Assembly: GCA_937871355.1 (NCBI GenBank)
Contig: CALMPX010000381.1
Span: forward strand, 1-5,658
Reading direction: 5' to 3'
Length of the DNA stretch: 5,658 bases
From: an uncultured Bdellovibrio sp.
Lineage (GTDB): Bacteria; Bdellovibrionota; Bdellovibrionia; Bdellovibrionales; Bdellovibrionaceae
A program made the position numbers and the translations under genes. The notes under the pieces were generated by a model. That model made no database searches. It was not told the DNA's origin and worked only from the letters and a program-made list of their open reading frames with translations. Every line of letters begins with the position of its first letter. The first letter of the stretch is position 1. This document shows, one piece after another, positions 1-5,025 of the stretch.

Positions 1-388
1 CAAACGGCTCGATGGGCTTGGCTACACCTTCGGCATTTTTTTCCGGTGGCGGCAAAATGGATTCAACTTTAATCGGTTGAATTTTTAAATTCATTTGCTT
101 CTGCGAATCAGTCACTTTTAAATCAGTGGTTTTGATTTCACCGATGGTGTACGAGACCATATTAAAAGTGACACCCGAATGACTTTGATGCGGCGTCGCC
201 TGCACCATCGAAAACTCATATTTATGGGATTCGTCCACCACGAGTTGCGCTTTGGCAAAATTAAAATCCGCCGTATCGCCTTCGCACAGAAACACAAAAT
301 GACGACCGACTGTCAGTTGCTGTGACGTTAAACCGGGAACATCGGGAACAGAGAGCTGACAATTCAGCTGGAGATTTTCTACAGCCAC
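1..388 (-). CDS. BatD-like protein of the MoxR operon, N-terminal part (partial)
   Basis: This frame is open from a GTG at 386-388 to the left edge, giving 129 residues with no stop. The GTG shares its first base with the TAG of the DUF58 gene (TAGTG), the usual sign of translational coupling. A GAGG lies about 9 bases upstream, and an in-frame TAA further upstream leaves no better start. There is no signal peptide in the visible part. It looks like a beta-rich domain (residues 8-110) that ends with a YTIGEIKTTDL-like strand, a PIKVESILPPPE segment and a proline-rich run (KPIEPF). That order resembles BatD/DUF4381-type proteins, in which a beta domain and a Pro-rich linker precede a membrane helix. 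Family and operon position suggest an envelope partner of MoxR and the DUF58 protein. The similarity is weak and judged by eye, so the function is inferred; the C-terminus and any membrane helix are outside the window. Confidence 0.7.
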   Translation of the reverse strand, partial: MAVENLQLNCQLSVPDVPGLTSQQLTVGRHFVFLCEGDTADFNFAKAQLVVDESHKYEFSMVQATPHQSHSGVTFNMVSYTIGEIKTTDLKVTDSQKQMNLKIQPIKVESILPPPEKNAEGVAKPIEPF

Positions 389-1290
389 TATCGTTGACCT
401 CGTCTGCGCTTGAAAAAGGCTAAAAGCGGCTTATGGTAATTGTCATCGGCTTGAAAAGTAAATGACTGCACACCGGTCTTTTTTAACTTGTGATTAAATT
501 TTGAAAACTCAGTTTGAAATTTCGCTTTCATTTCCGCTTGAAATAGAGGACTTGAGGTGTCGACCAAAATCGTTTCGCCCGTTTCAGCATCTTGCAAATC
601 AATCAATCCCACATCGGGAAAATTAAATTCACCTTCATCTTGAATAAGACCAGCGATCACTTCATGTTTTTTTTCGATGTACTTCAATGCATCGTCATAA
701 TCTTTATCCTGAAAATCACTGAGTAAGAAAATGGTGGCGCGTTTTTTTAAAACACCGCGTGCAAAATTAAGCGCATTGGAAATATTGGTTTTAGAACTTT
801 TTGGTTTAAAATACAAAATCTCGCGCAAGATACGATAAACGTGTCCCTTTCCTTTTTTCGGAGGAACATACAATTCCACGTCGTCCGAAAATAACATCAA
901 GCCCACTTGATCATTATTTTTAATCGCACTAAAAGCCAAAGTAGCGGCGACCATGGCAACGGTTTCAGCTTTGAAATAATTTTTTGATCCGAAATGCTGA
1001 GATCCACTGACATCCACCATCAACATTAAAGTCATCTCTCGTTCTTCTTCGAAAGTTTTGATATAGGGTTTTCCGGCCCGAGCCATCAAGGCCCAGGAAA
1101 TAGATCGCACATCATCGCCGGGAACATATTCCCGAAAATCAGAAAAGGTCATACCTTGACCTTTAAACTTAGTGTGGTATTCGCCAGAGAACACGTTATT
1201 GACCAATCGCTTGGTGTCAATTTCGATTCTCTTTACTTTTTTAAGGATCTCAGCTGTCACCTGTCGATCACTTTTCTCTACCACCGCCAT
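388..1290 (-). CDS. DUF58 family protein (VWA-like, MoxR partner)
   Basis: This 300-aa protein carries the DUF58 signature at about residues 44-66, with FREYVPGDDVRSISW as its core, followed by ARAGKPYIKTFEEERE. A von Willebrand factor A-like Rossmann fold starts at about residue 87. The MIDAS metal site looks complete: DVSGS (D93, S95, S97), T168 in KTNIS, and D192 in LLSDF. No signal peptide or membrane helix is visible, so it should be cytosolic; the length is usual for the short soluble DUF58 proteins. It starts 5 bp after the moxR stop and its TAG overlaps the next GTG, so it is the second gene of the operon. The Shine-Dalgarno is weak, consistent with coupling to moxR. In characterised MoxR systems a VWA protein acts with the AAA+ ATPase in folding, metal insertion or activation of client complexes. 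The client here cannot be read from the sequence. Confidence 0.93.
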   Translation of the reverse strand: MAVVEKSDRQVTAEILKKVKRIEIDTKRLVNNVFSGEYHTKFKGQGMTFSDFREYVPGDDVRSISWALMARAGKPYIKTFEEEREMTLMLMVDVSGSQHFGSKNYFKAETVAMVAATLAFSAIKNNDQVGLMLFSDDVELYVPPKKGKGHVYRILREILYFKPKSSKTNISNALNFARGVLKKRATIFLLSDFQDKDYDDALKYIEKKHEVIAGLIQDEGEFNFPDVGLIDLQDAETGETILVDTSSPLFQAEMKAKFQTEFSKFNHKLKKTGVQSFTFQADDNYHKPLLAFFKRRRGQR

Positions 1291-1295
1291 AAAAA

Positions 1296-2291
1296 CTACT
1301 GTCCAACTTCAACTGCGATAATAATTTCTTTAATAATATCGTCCGTTGTTAAATTTTCAGCTTCAGCTTCGTAAGATAAAATCAAACGATGACGTAAAAC
1401 TTTATAAATGACCGCTTTGATATCTTCGGTCGTCACAAAACCACGACCGCGTAAAAAAGCATGGGCTTTTGAAGCGCGAATAAGACTAATACTAGCTCGT
1501 GGTGATCCTCCAACAGTAATAATTTTATCGAAACGTCCTAATCCATAAAGTTTTGGTTCGCGAGTGGCCATAACGATATCGACAATATAATTTTTAACTT
1601 TTTGATCCACATAAATGCTGTCTACGGTTTCTGAAACTTCTAATAATTGTTCTTTGGAAATAATCGAATTAATTTCCGTACGATTGTTGATACCCATGCG
1701 ATTAATAATCTCAAGTTCATCCGATTTAGTCGGATACACCACGTTAATCTTAAACATAAAACGATCCATCTGCGCTTCAGGCAAAGGATAAGTTCCTTCT
1801 TGTTCCAATGGATTTTGCGTGGCTAAAACTAAGAACGGATGATCGAGTTTATAAGAATGATCACCAATGGTGACTTGTTTTTCTGCCATGGCTTCCAGTA
1901 ATGCAGACTGAACTTTAGCCGGAGCCCGGTTGATCTCATCGGCTAAAACAATATTTGAAAAGATCGGTCCTTTTTTGGCGGTGAATTCACCAGACTTAGG
2001 ATTAAAGATCATCGTCCCAATAAGATCTGTCGGTAATAAATCGGGCGTGAATTGCAAACGTTGAAATTGCAATGAAATCGTTTTTGAAAGAGTCGCGATC
2101 GTTAGCGTTTTAGCTAAACCCGGCACACCTTCTAAAAGAATATGTCCACCGGTCAACAGACCCATAACGATACCTTCGATCATATCGCGCTGGCCGACGA
2201 CCACCTTGTTCATTTCATTCATCATTGCGGTAACGAATACACTTTGCTCTTTAACTTTTTGATTTAATGCTATCACATCGATTTCTGCCAT
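1296..2291 (-). CDS. moxR: MoxR-family AAA+ ATPase
   Basis: This is a 331-aa AAA+ ATPase of the MoxR family, a chaperone-like motor that works with VWA proteins. Motifs in order: Walker A GVPGLAKT (55-62, Lys61), Walker B LADE (116-119), sensor 1 ATQNP (157-161), the MoxR-typical EGTYPLPEAQMDRF with a likely arginine finger at Arg177, and sensor 2 SPRA (263-266, Arg265). The C-terminal helical lid domain is complete, and the length matches the family. I chose the ATG at 2289-2291 because AAAGGTGAGG lies just upstream. An in-frame ATG at 2310-2312 would add seven residues (MTQKVRR) but has only a weak ribosome site and would place this Shine-Dalgarno inside the gene. It is the first gene of a leftward operon with the DUF58 and BatD-like genes. 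The substrate is unknown; ATPase and family assignment are secure. Confidence 0.96.
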   Translation of the reverse strand: MAEIDVIALNQKVKEQSVFVTAMMNEMNKVVVGQRDMIEGIVMGLLTGGHILLEGVPGLAKTLTIATLSKTISLQFQRLQFTPDLLPTDLIGTMIFNPKSGEFTAKKGPIFSNIVLADEINRAPAKVQSALLEAMAEKQVTIGDHSYKLDHPFLVLATQNPLEQEGTYPLPEAQMDRFMFKINVVYPTKSDELEIINRMGINNRTEINSIISKEQLLEVSETVDSIYVDQKVKNYIVDIVMATREPKLYGLGRFDKIITVGGSPRASISLIRASKAHAFLRGRGFVTTEDIKAVIYKVLRHRLILSYEAEAENLTTDDIIKEIIIAVEVGQ

Positions 2292-2343
2292 GCGCCTCAC
2301 CTTTTGTGTCATCTTTTGCTGTCTATTAAGTCGTATCGAGTAC

Positions 2344-2371
2344 GGTCTATTTTAAATAAAAAAATAGGACC
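2344..2371. repeat. Bulged inverted repeat over the moxR -10, possible operator
   Basis: GGTCTATTTT (2344-2353) is mirrored by AAAATAGGACC (2361-2371) across a 7-nt spacer. The pairing is 10 bp with a single extra G in the right arm; the inner 7 bp (CTATTTT/AAAATAG) are perfect. The repeat covers the proposed leftward -10 and the spacer. It has no following U-tract on either strand, so it does not look like a terminator. A binding site for a dimeric regulator is a reasonable inference, but AT-rich DNA gives such symmetry by chance more often. Confidence 0.4.
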
Positions 2372-2378
2372 TTGTCAC
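2349..2378 (-). promoter_or_regulatory. Candidate sigma-70-type promoter of the moxR operon
   Basis: On the minus strand a -35 of GTGACA (2373-2378; one mismatch to TTGACA) is followed after 18 bp by a -10 of TAAAAT (2349-2354; one mismatch to TATAAT). Transcription would start near 2342, giving a leader of about 50 nt before the moxR ATG. The match was found by eye; no start site is proven. Confidence 0.5.
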
Positions 2379-2386
2379 AATTAATC

Positions 2387-2414
2387 TTGATTTCATATTG
2401 GAGTTAAATAGAAT
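2387..2414 (+). promoter_or_regulatory. Candidate sigma-70-type promoter of the DUF1844-htrA operon
   Basis: The -35 TTGATT (2387-2392) and -10 TAGAAT (2409-2414; one mismatch to TATAAT) are separated by 16 bp. Transcription would begin near 2421, leaving a leader of roughly 57 nt before the ATG at 2478. Its -35 lies only 8 bp from the -35 of the proposed leftward moxR promoter, so the two may compete for RNA polymerase. The assignment is by eye. Confidence 0.5.
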
Positions 2415-2426
2415 GTTTTACGGGCG

Positions 2427-2442
2427 CTAGATCAAGGTCTAG
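2427..2442. repeat. Short inverted repeat CTAGA-N6-TCTAG in the DUF1844 leader
   Basis: Perfect 5-bp arms CTAGA (2427-2431) and TCTAG (2438-2442) flank a 6-nt spacer, just downstream of the predicted start point. It could be an operator or a small leader hairpin. With 5-bp arms it may also be chance. Confidence 0.3.
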
Positions 2443-2477
2443 TGTGGCTAAAAATAATCATAATTATAGAGGTAAAA

Positions 2478-2735
2478 ATGCCAACGACTGCACCACCTAT
2501 GGAAGCATCTTTTTCAATTATCGTCATGTCAATCGCATCGAGCGCTGCCATGTCGATGGGACTTTCCCCTAATCAAGATAACAAGATCGAACTGGATAAA
2601 CCCTTAGCCAGGTTCAATATTGATTTGTTAACTGTGCTCAAAGAAAAAACTCAAAATAACCTCAGCGACGAGGAAAAAAGCTTGCTCGATCATATCGTAC
2701 AAGATCTTCAAGCTAAGTTTATTCAATTGAAATAA
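2478..2735 (+). CDS. DUF1844 family small protein
   Basis: This 85-aa protein matches the DUF1844 pattern. Near the N-terminus is a helix beginning EASFSIIVMSIASSAAMSMG (residues 8-27), then a polar linker, ARFNIDLLTVLKEKT, NNLSDEEKSLLDHI, and a final helix LQAKFIQLK. The family shows the same order: an ASF-type helix, a pair of helices containing a conserved ID-L, K-T-N-L and E--LL. The function of DUF1844 is not established. The ATG at 2478-2480 has GAGGT five bases upstream; an upstream ATG at 2442 would add a poor Ile-rich stretch without a ribosome site and overlaps the CTAGA repeat, so I reject it. The gene ends 35 bp before htrA on the same strand and probably shares its transcript. 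No signal peptide is evident; the N-terminal hydrophobic stretch is more like an amphipathic helix than a secretion signal. Confidence 0.85.
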   Translation: MPTTAPPMEASFSIIVMSIASSAAMSMGLSPNQDNKIELDKPLARFNIDLLTVLKEKTQNNLSDEEKSLLDHIVQDLQAKFIQLK

Positions 2736-2770
2736 TTTTTTACAAAAAAAATCCAAAAAAAAGGACAAAT

Positions 2771-4243
2771 ATGAAAAAACTAATTTTGATCTTAACCTTT
2801 TTTACCGCGGCTGCCATGGTGGCCCAAACCAGTTCAACTTCATCCAACTATAAACCTTTACCAACAACACCTCCGGTGCTTAAACTCTCGGATCCGTTGC
2901 CAGCTAATCTTTTTATCGAACTTGGTAAAGCTATTAATCCGGCCGTCGTGAATATTTCTACTTCCGTTATTCCCAAGGGACGCATGTACCGCGATCCGAT
3001 GCAAGAAATGCTTGAACAATTTTACGGACCACAACCGGGTTACAATTCCCAACCTCAAGCTGGAAAACCACAGCGCATGGGACTCGGCACAGGATTTATT
3101 ATTCGCGATGACGGCCTAATTATTACCAACGCGCACGTGATCAACGGCGCAGATATCATCGAAGTGCAGCTCACCGAAGATTCTAACAAACAATATAAAG
3201 CCGAAGTCATTGGTCTTGATGAACGCACTGATATCGCTTTGATTAAAATTAAACCCGATACAAAATTAACAGCGGTGGTCTTAGGATCATCCGAAGATGC
3301 TCAAGTGGGCGAATGGGTGGCGGCGTTTGGAAACCCTTTTGGCCACGGTCACACCATGACCAAAGGAATTATTTCATCAAAAGGACGAGAAATCGAAGAG
3401 ATCAACCGCCTTCCTCTGATTCAAACGGACGCTTCGATCAATCCCGGAAATTCCGGTGGACCTCTGGTGAACACCAAAGGTGTGGTGATCGGTGTGAACT
3501 CGGCCATTGATGCAAGAGCTCAGGGAATTGGTTTTGCCATTGCGATTGATGAAGTGAAAAAAATTATTCCACAACTGGAACAACGCGGATCGATTCGTAA
3601 AGGTTATCTCGGAGTGCGCTTAGGAGATATCGATAATCGTTCGGCGGCGCAATTGGGATTAGATGAATATCCCGGTGCCGTCATTTTGAATGTCGGAGAA
3701 GGTCCTGCCAAAAAAGCTGGATTAAAAATGTATGATCTGGTACTGGAAATCAACGGTCGCAAAATAAAATCCAGTCGTGAATTAACAGACGTCGTGTCAG
3801 GCATCGAACCTGGAAAAAAATCTAAATTCTACATCCTACGCGGGGAAAAAAAGATTAATGTCGATGTCACCATTGGTGAACGGCCTGATGAAAAATACAT
3901 TCAAGCTAAGATGAAAGAAACCGAAGAAAAATCGGCCGAAAAACAATTTCCCTCGGCGATCAAAGATCGTTTTAAGCTCGGCTTAGAAATTTCTGACGCT
4001 GTTCCAAAAACAAGAGGCATTTTCAAATTAGACGACGATACTAAAAATCCCATCGTCGTCTCAGTCGAAAATAACTCGATCGCGCAAAAAGCCGGATTAA
4101 AACCGGGCGACATTTTACTGAGCATTAACAAAAAAGAACCAAAGTCCGCGATCGAAGCCAACAACCTTTTCAAAAAAGGCGAAAACTCCGTCCGTGTCGG
4201 ACGAGGTCGTGGGATGTCGGTGATGACGTTTGATATTCCGTAA
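2771..4243 (+). CDS. htrA: HtrA/DegP-type periplasmic serine protease, two PDZ domains
   Basis: This 490-aa protein belongs to the HtrA/Deg (DegP/DegQ/MucD-like) family, which degrades or refolds damaged proteins in the cell envelope. A signal peptide covers residues 1-18 (MKK, hydrophobic core, AMVA before Gln19). The trypsin-like domain (about 45-270) carries the triad His122 in TNAHV, Asp154 in RTDIALIK and Ser228 in GNSGG. The LA-loop-like segment (about 72-102) is Pro/Gln-rich. PDZ1 spans about 274-370, with a carboxylate loop near GYLGVRL. A charged Lys/Glu linker (372-400) follows. PDZ2 (about 401-488) is more divergent but keeps AGLKPGDILLSIN. Length and layout are typical of DegP. 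Small oddities: GLGTGF in place of the usual G-GSGF, and GHGHTMTKG where GLGQTVT-G is common. AAGGA lies five bases before the ATG. It is probably co-transcribed with the DUF1844 gene. The exact orthology (DegP, DegQ or MucD) cannot be fixed here. Confidence 0.97.
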   Translation: MKKLILILTFFTAAAMVAQTSSTSSNYKPLPTTPPVLKLSDPLPANLFIELGKAINPAVVNISTSVIPKGRMYRDPMQEMLEQFYGPQPGYNSQPQAGKPQRMGLGTGFIIRDDGLIITNAHVINGADIIEVQLTEDSNKQYKAEVIGLDERTDIALIKIKPDTKLTAVVLGSSEDAQVGEWVAAFGNPFGHGHTMTKGIISSKGREIEEINRLPLIQTDASINPGNSGGPLVNTKGVVIGVNSAIDARAQGIGFAIAIDEVKKIIPQLEQRGSIRKGYLGVRLGDIDNRSAAQLGLDEYPGAVILNVGEGPAKKAGLKMYDLVLEINGRKIKSSRELTDVVSGIEPGKKSKFYILRGEKKINVDVTIGERPDEKYIQAKMKETEEKSAEKQFPSAIKDRFKLGLEISDAVPKTRGIFKLDDDTKNPIVVSVENNSIAQKAGLKPGDILLSINKKEPKSAIEANNLFKKGENSVRVGRGRGMSVMTFDIP

Positions 4244-4263
4244 TTGTCCATCTCAAAACAAAA

Positions 4264-4292
4264 CACCCGTATCAAATTTTATGTTACGGGTG
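4264..4292. terminator. Hairpin downstream of htrA, possible terminator
   Basis: CACCCGTA (4264-4271) and TACGGGTG (4285-4292) form a perfect 8-bp stem with a 13-nt loop, starting 20 bp after the htrA stop. On the plus strand the stem is followed by CTTAAAAAAG, which is not a U-tract. On the minus strand it is followed by TTTTGTTTT, a better U-tract. So it may end htrA transcription only weakly and may mainly stop antisense transcription, or it may protect the htrA mRNA 3' end. Confidence 0.45.
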
Positions 4293-4343
4293 CTTAAAAA
4301 AGATCTTATTTCTAAATTCTCACAAAAAAACACTCAACTCGAC

Positions 4344-4371
4344 TAAAGTTCCTAGTCCTTTGCCCCGATCA
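4344..4371 (+). promoter_or_regulatory. FliA (sigma-28)-like promoter upstream of spoVG
   Basis: TAAAGTT (4344-4350) matches the sigma-28 -35 consensus. Sixteen bases after TAAA comes CCCGATCA (4364-4371), matching six of eight positions of the -10 GCCGATAA. The enterobacterial spacing is 15, so this is one base longer. Predicted start near 4378 gives a leader of about 36 nt. No equally good sigma-70 promoter is visible between the htrA hairpin and the spoVG ribosome site. Consensus matching was done by eye with the enterobacterial motif, which may differ in this organism. Confidence 0.45.
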
Positions 4372-4413
4372 ACCTTTTAGATACAACGTGTTATTCATAA
4401 AAGGGGCATCACC

Positions 4414-4740
4414 ATGAAGATCACAGAAGTTAAAATCTTTCCCACCAACGAAGACCGTTTAAAGGCCTACGTAACGATCACTTTGGAAGGCTGCTTTGTG
4501 GTCCGAGACCTTAAAATCATTCAGGGTCCCGGAGGCCTTTTCGTCGCCATGCCGAGCAAGAAACGCAAAGATGGCCAATTCCGTGATATTGCGCATCCGC
4601 TCAATAAAGAAACCCGAGAAATGATTGAAGATCAGGTTTTTTTAGCCTATGAAAATGAATTGAAATCTATGGGCGAAACATTGACTAATTTCAAACGTCA
4701 GAAAGCTCCTCAAAATAGCTACTCCGACGATGAAATGTAA
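4414..4740 (+). CDS. spoVG: SpoVG family nucleic acid-binding regulator
   Basis: This 108-aa protein is a clear SpoVG homologue. The family core covers residues 1-80: MKITEVKIFP, an Ile/Thr-rich strand, FVVRDLKII, then the hallmark GLFVAMPSKK (41-50), DGQFRDIAHPLN (53-64), and a final helix ending in AYENEL. The tail (about 84-108) is polar, rich in Lys/Gln/Ser and ends in acidic SDDEM; tails vary in this family. SpoVG was named for sporulation in Bacillus but is widespread in non-sporulating bacteria, where it binds DNA or RNA and alters expression of virulence, cell-division or envelope genes. AAGGGG (4401-4406) sits seven bases before the ATG. The gene appears monocistronic, with its own promoter candidate and a strong terminator after it. 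The targets in this organism are unknown. Confidence 0.95.
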   Translation: MKITEVKIFPTNEDRLKAYVTITLEGCFVVRDLKIIQGPGGLFVAMPSKKRKDGQFRDIAHPLNKETREMIEDQVFLAYENELKSMGETLTNFKRQKAPQNSYSDDEM

Positions 4741-4803
4741 TTCTAGAAATGCCCTGCTCGGTAAATCTTTAATAGACAACGCCCGCCCGTAGATTATTTT
4801 TAT

Positions 4804-4843
4804 CCGCCAACGCTCATGTAAATTCCGGCGGCTTCTTTTTTTT
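4804..4843 (+). terminator. Factor-independent terminator after spoVG
   Basis: CCGCC (4804-4808) pairs with GGCGG (4827-4831). Adjacent AA/TT pairs can extend the stem past a two-C bulge. The stem is followed by CTTC and then eight T residues (4836-4843). It lies 63 bp after the spoVG stop and separates spoVG from the tRNA gene. Confidence 0.75.
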
Positions 4844-4949
4844 AATAATGATCGATTTCTCAACAAACACCGCCTGCCAGTCTGTAAACCATTATTTTAC
4901 TTGCTCAATTCCAGATTTTTATTTAACTTAATTTTTACATTTAACACGC
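4844..4949 (+). promoter_or_regulatory. AT-rich region expected to hold the tRNA-Gln promoter
   Basis: The spoVG terminator upstream implies that the tRNA gene has its own promoter here. Candidate elements are TTGCTC (4901-4906) or TTTACT (4896-4901) as -35, with weak -10 matches around 4920-4929 (TATTTA, TAACTT). None is convincing, so the exact promoter is not called. No ORF of note is seen in this stretch. Confidence 0.3.
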
Positions 4950-5025
4950 TGGGGTGTCGCCAAGTTGGTAAGGCAATAGATTTTGATTCTATCATTCGGA
5001 GGTTCAAGTCCTCCCACCCCATCCA
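4950..5025 (+). tRNA. tRNA-Gln (anticodon TTG)
   Basis: All arms fold. The acceptor stem is TGGGGTG (4950-4956) with CACCCCA (5015-5021). The D-stem is GCC (4959-4961) with GGC (4972-4974). The anticodon stem is ATAGA (4976-4980) with TCTAT (4988-4992), around loop TTTTGAT whose anticodon is TTG at 4983-4985. The variable loop is CATTC. The T-stem is GGAGG (4998-5002) with CCTCC (5010-5014), around TTCAAGT. The discriminator is T5022 and CCA is encoded at 5023-5025. The 5' TGGGGT start is typical of bacterial tRNA-Gln, which reads CAA and CAG. Its 3' end is shared with the recombinase gene on the other strand, marking it as an integration target. Confidence 0.96.
5004..5025. other. Putative att site (integrated element junction) at the tRNA-Gln 3' end
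   Basis: The tRNA 3' segment from the T-loop to the CCA doubles as the end of the recombinase gene on the minus strand. A recombinase gene abutting a tRNA 3' end, together with a drop in G+C to the right, is the usual layout of an integrated element that re-creates the tRNA end. The matching direct repeat at the far end of the element lies outside the window, so core limits are unknown and the coordinates mark only the overlap. Confidence 0.5.

Noticed and set aside
1156..1374. 72-aa plus-strand ORF across the moxR/DUF58 junction
   Set aside because: It lies antisense to two well-supported genes, has no ribosome site and no recognisable domain.
2292..2312. Longer moxR start at 2312
   Set aside because: The internal ATG at 2291 has a much better Shine-Dalgarno, which would otherwise lie within the coding sequence.
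2442..2477. Twelve-residue N-terminal extension of the DUF1844 protein
   Set aside because: Low-complexity Ile-rich start with no ribosome site; the ATG at 2478 has GAGGT and fits the family.
2858..3058. 66-aa minus-strand ORF inside htrA
   Set aside because: Antisense shadow of a clear protease gene; composition rich in His/Arg/Trp with no domain.
3313..3583. Overlapping plus- and minus-strand ORFs in htrA (3313-3510 and 3377-3583)
   Set aside because: Out-of-frame shadows of the protease domain that carries the catalytic Ser228.
3604..4275. Two minus-strand ORFs (66 and 124 aa) opposite the PDZ region
   Set aside because: Antisense to conserved PDZ coding sequence, with no ribosome site or family similarity seen.
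4642..4866. 74-aa minus-strand ORF over the spoVG 3' end and terminator
   Set aside because: It runs through the spoVG terminator hairpin, has no recognisable domain and is antisense to a conserved gene.
4884..4900. GTAAA-N7-TTTAC inverted repeat upstream of the tRNA
   Set aside because: Arms of only 5 bp in AT-rich DNA, and no supporting context.
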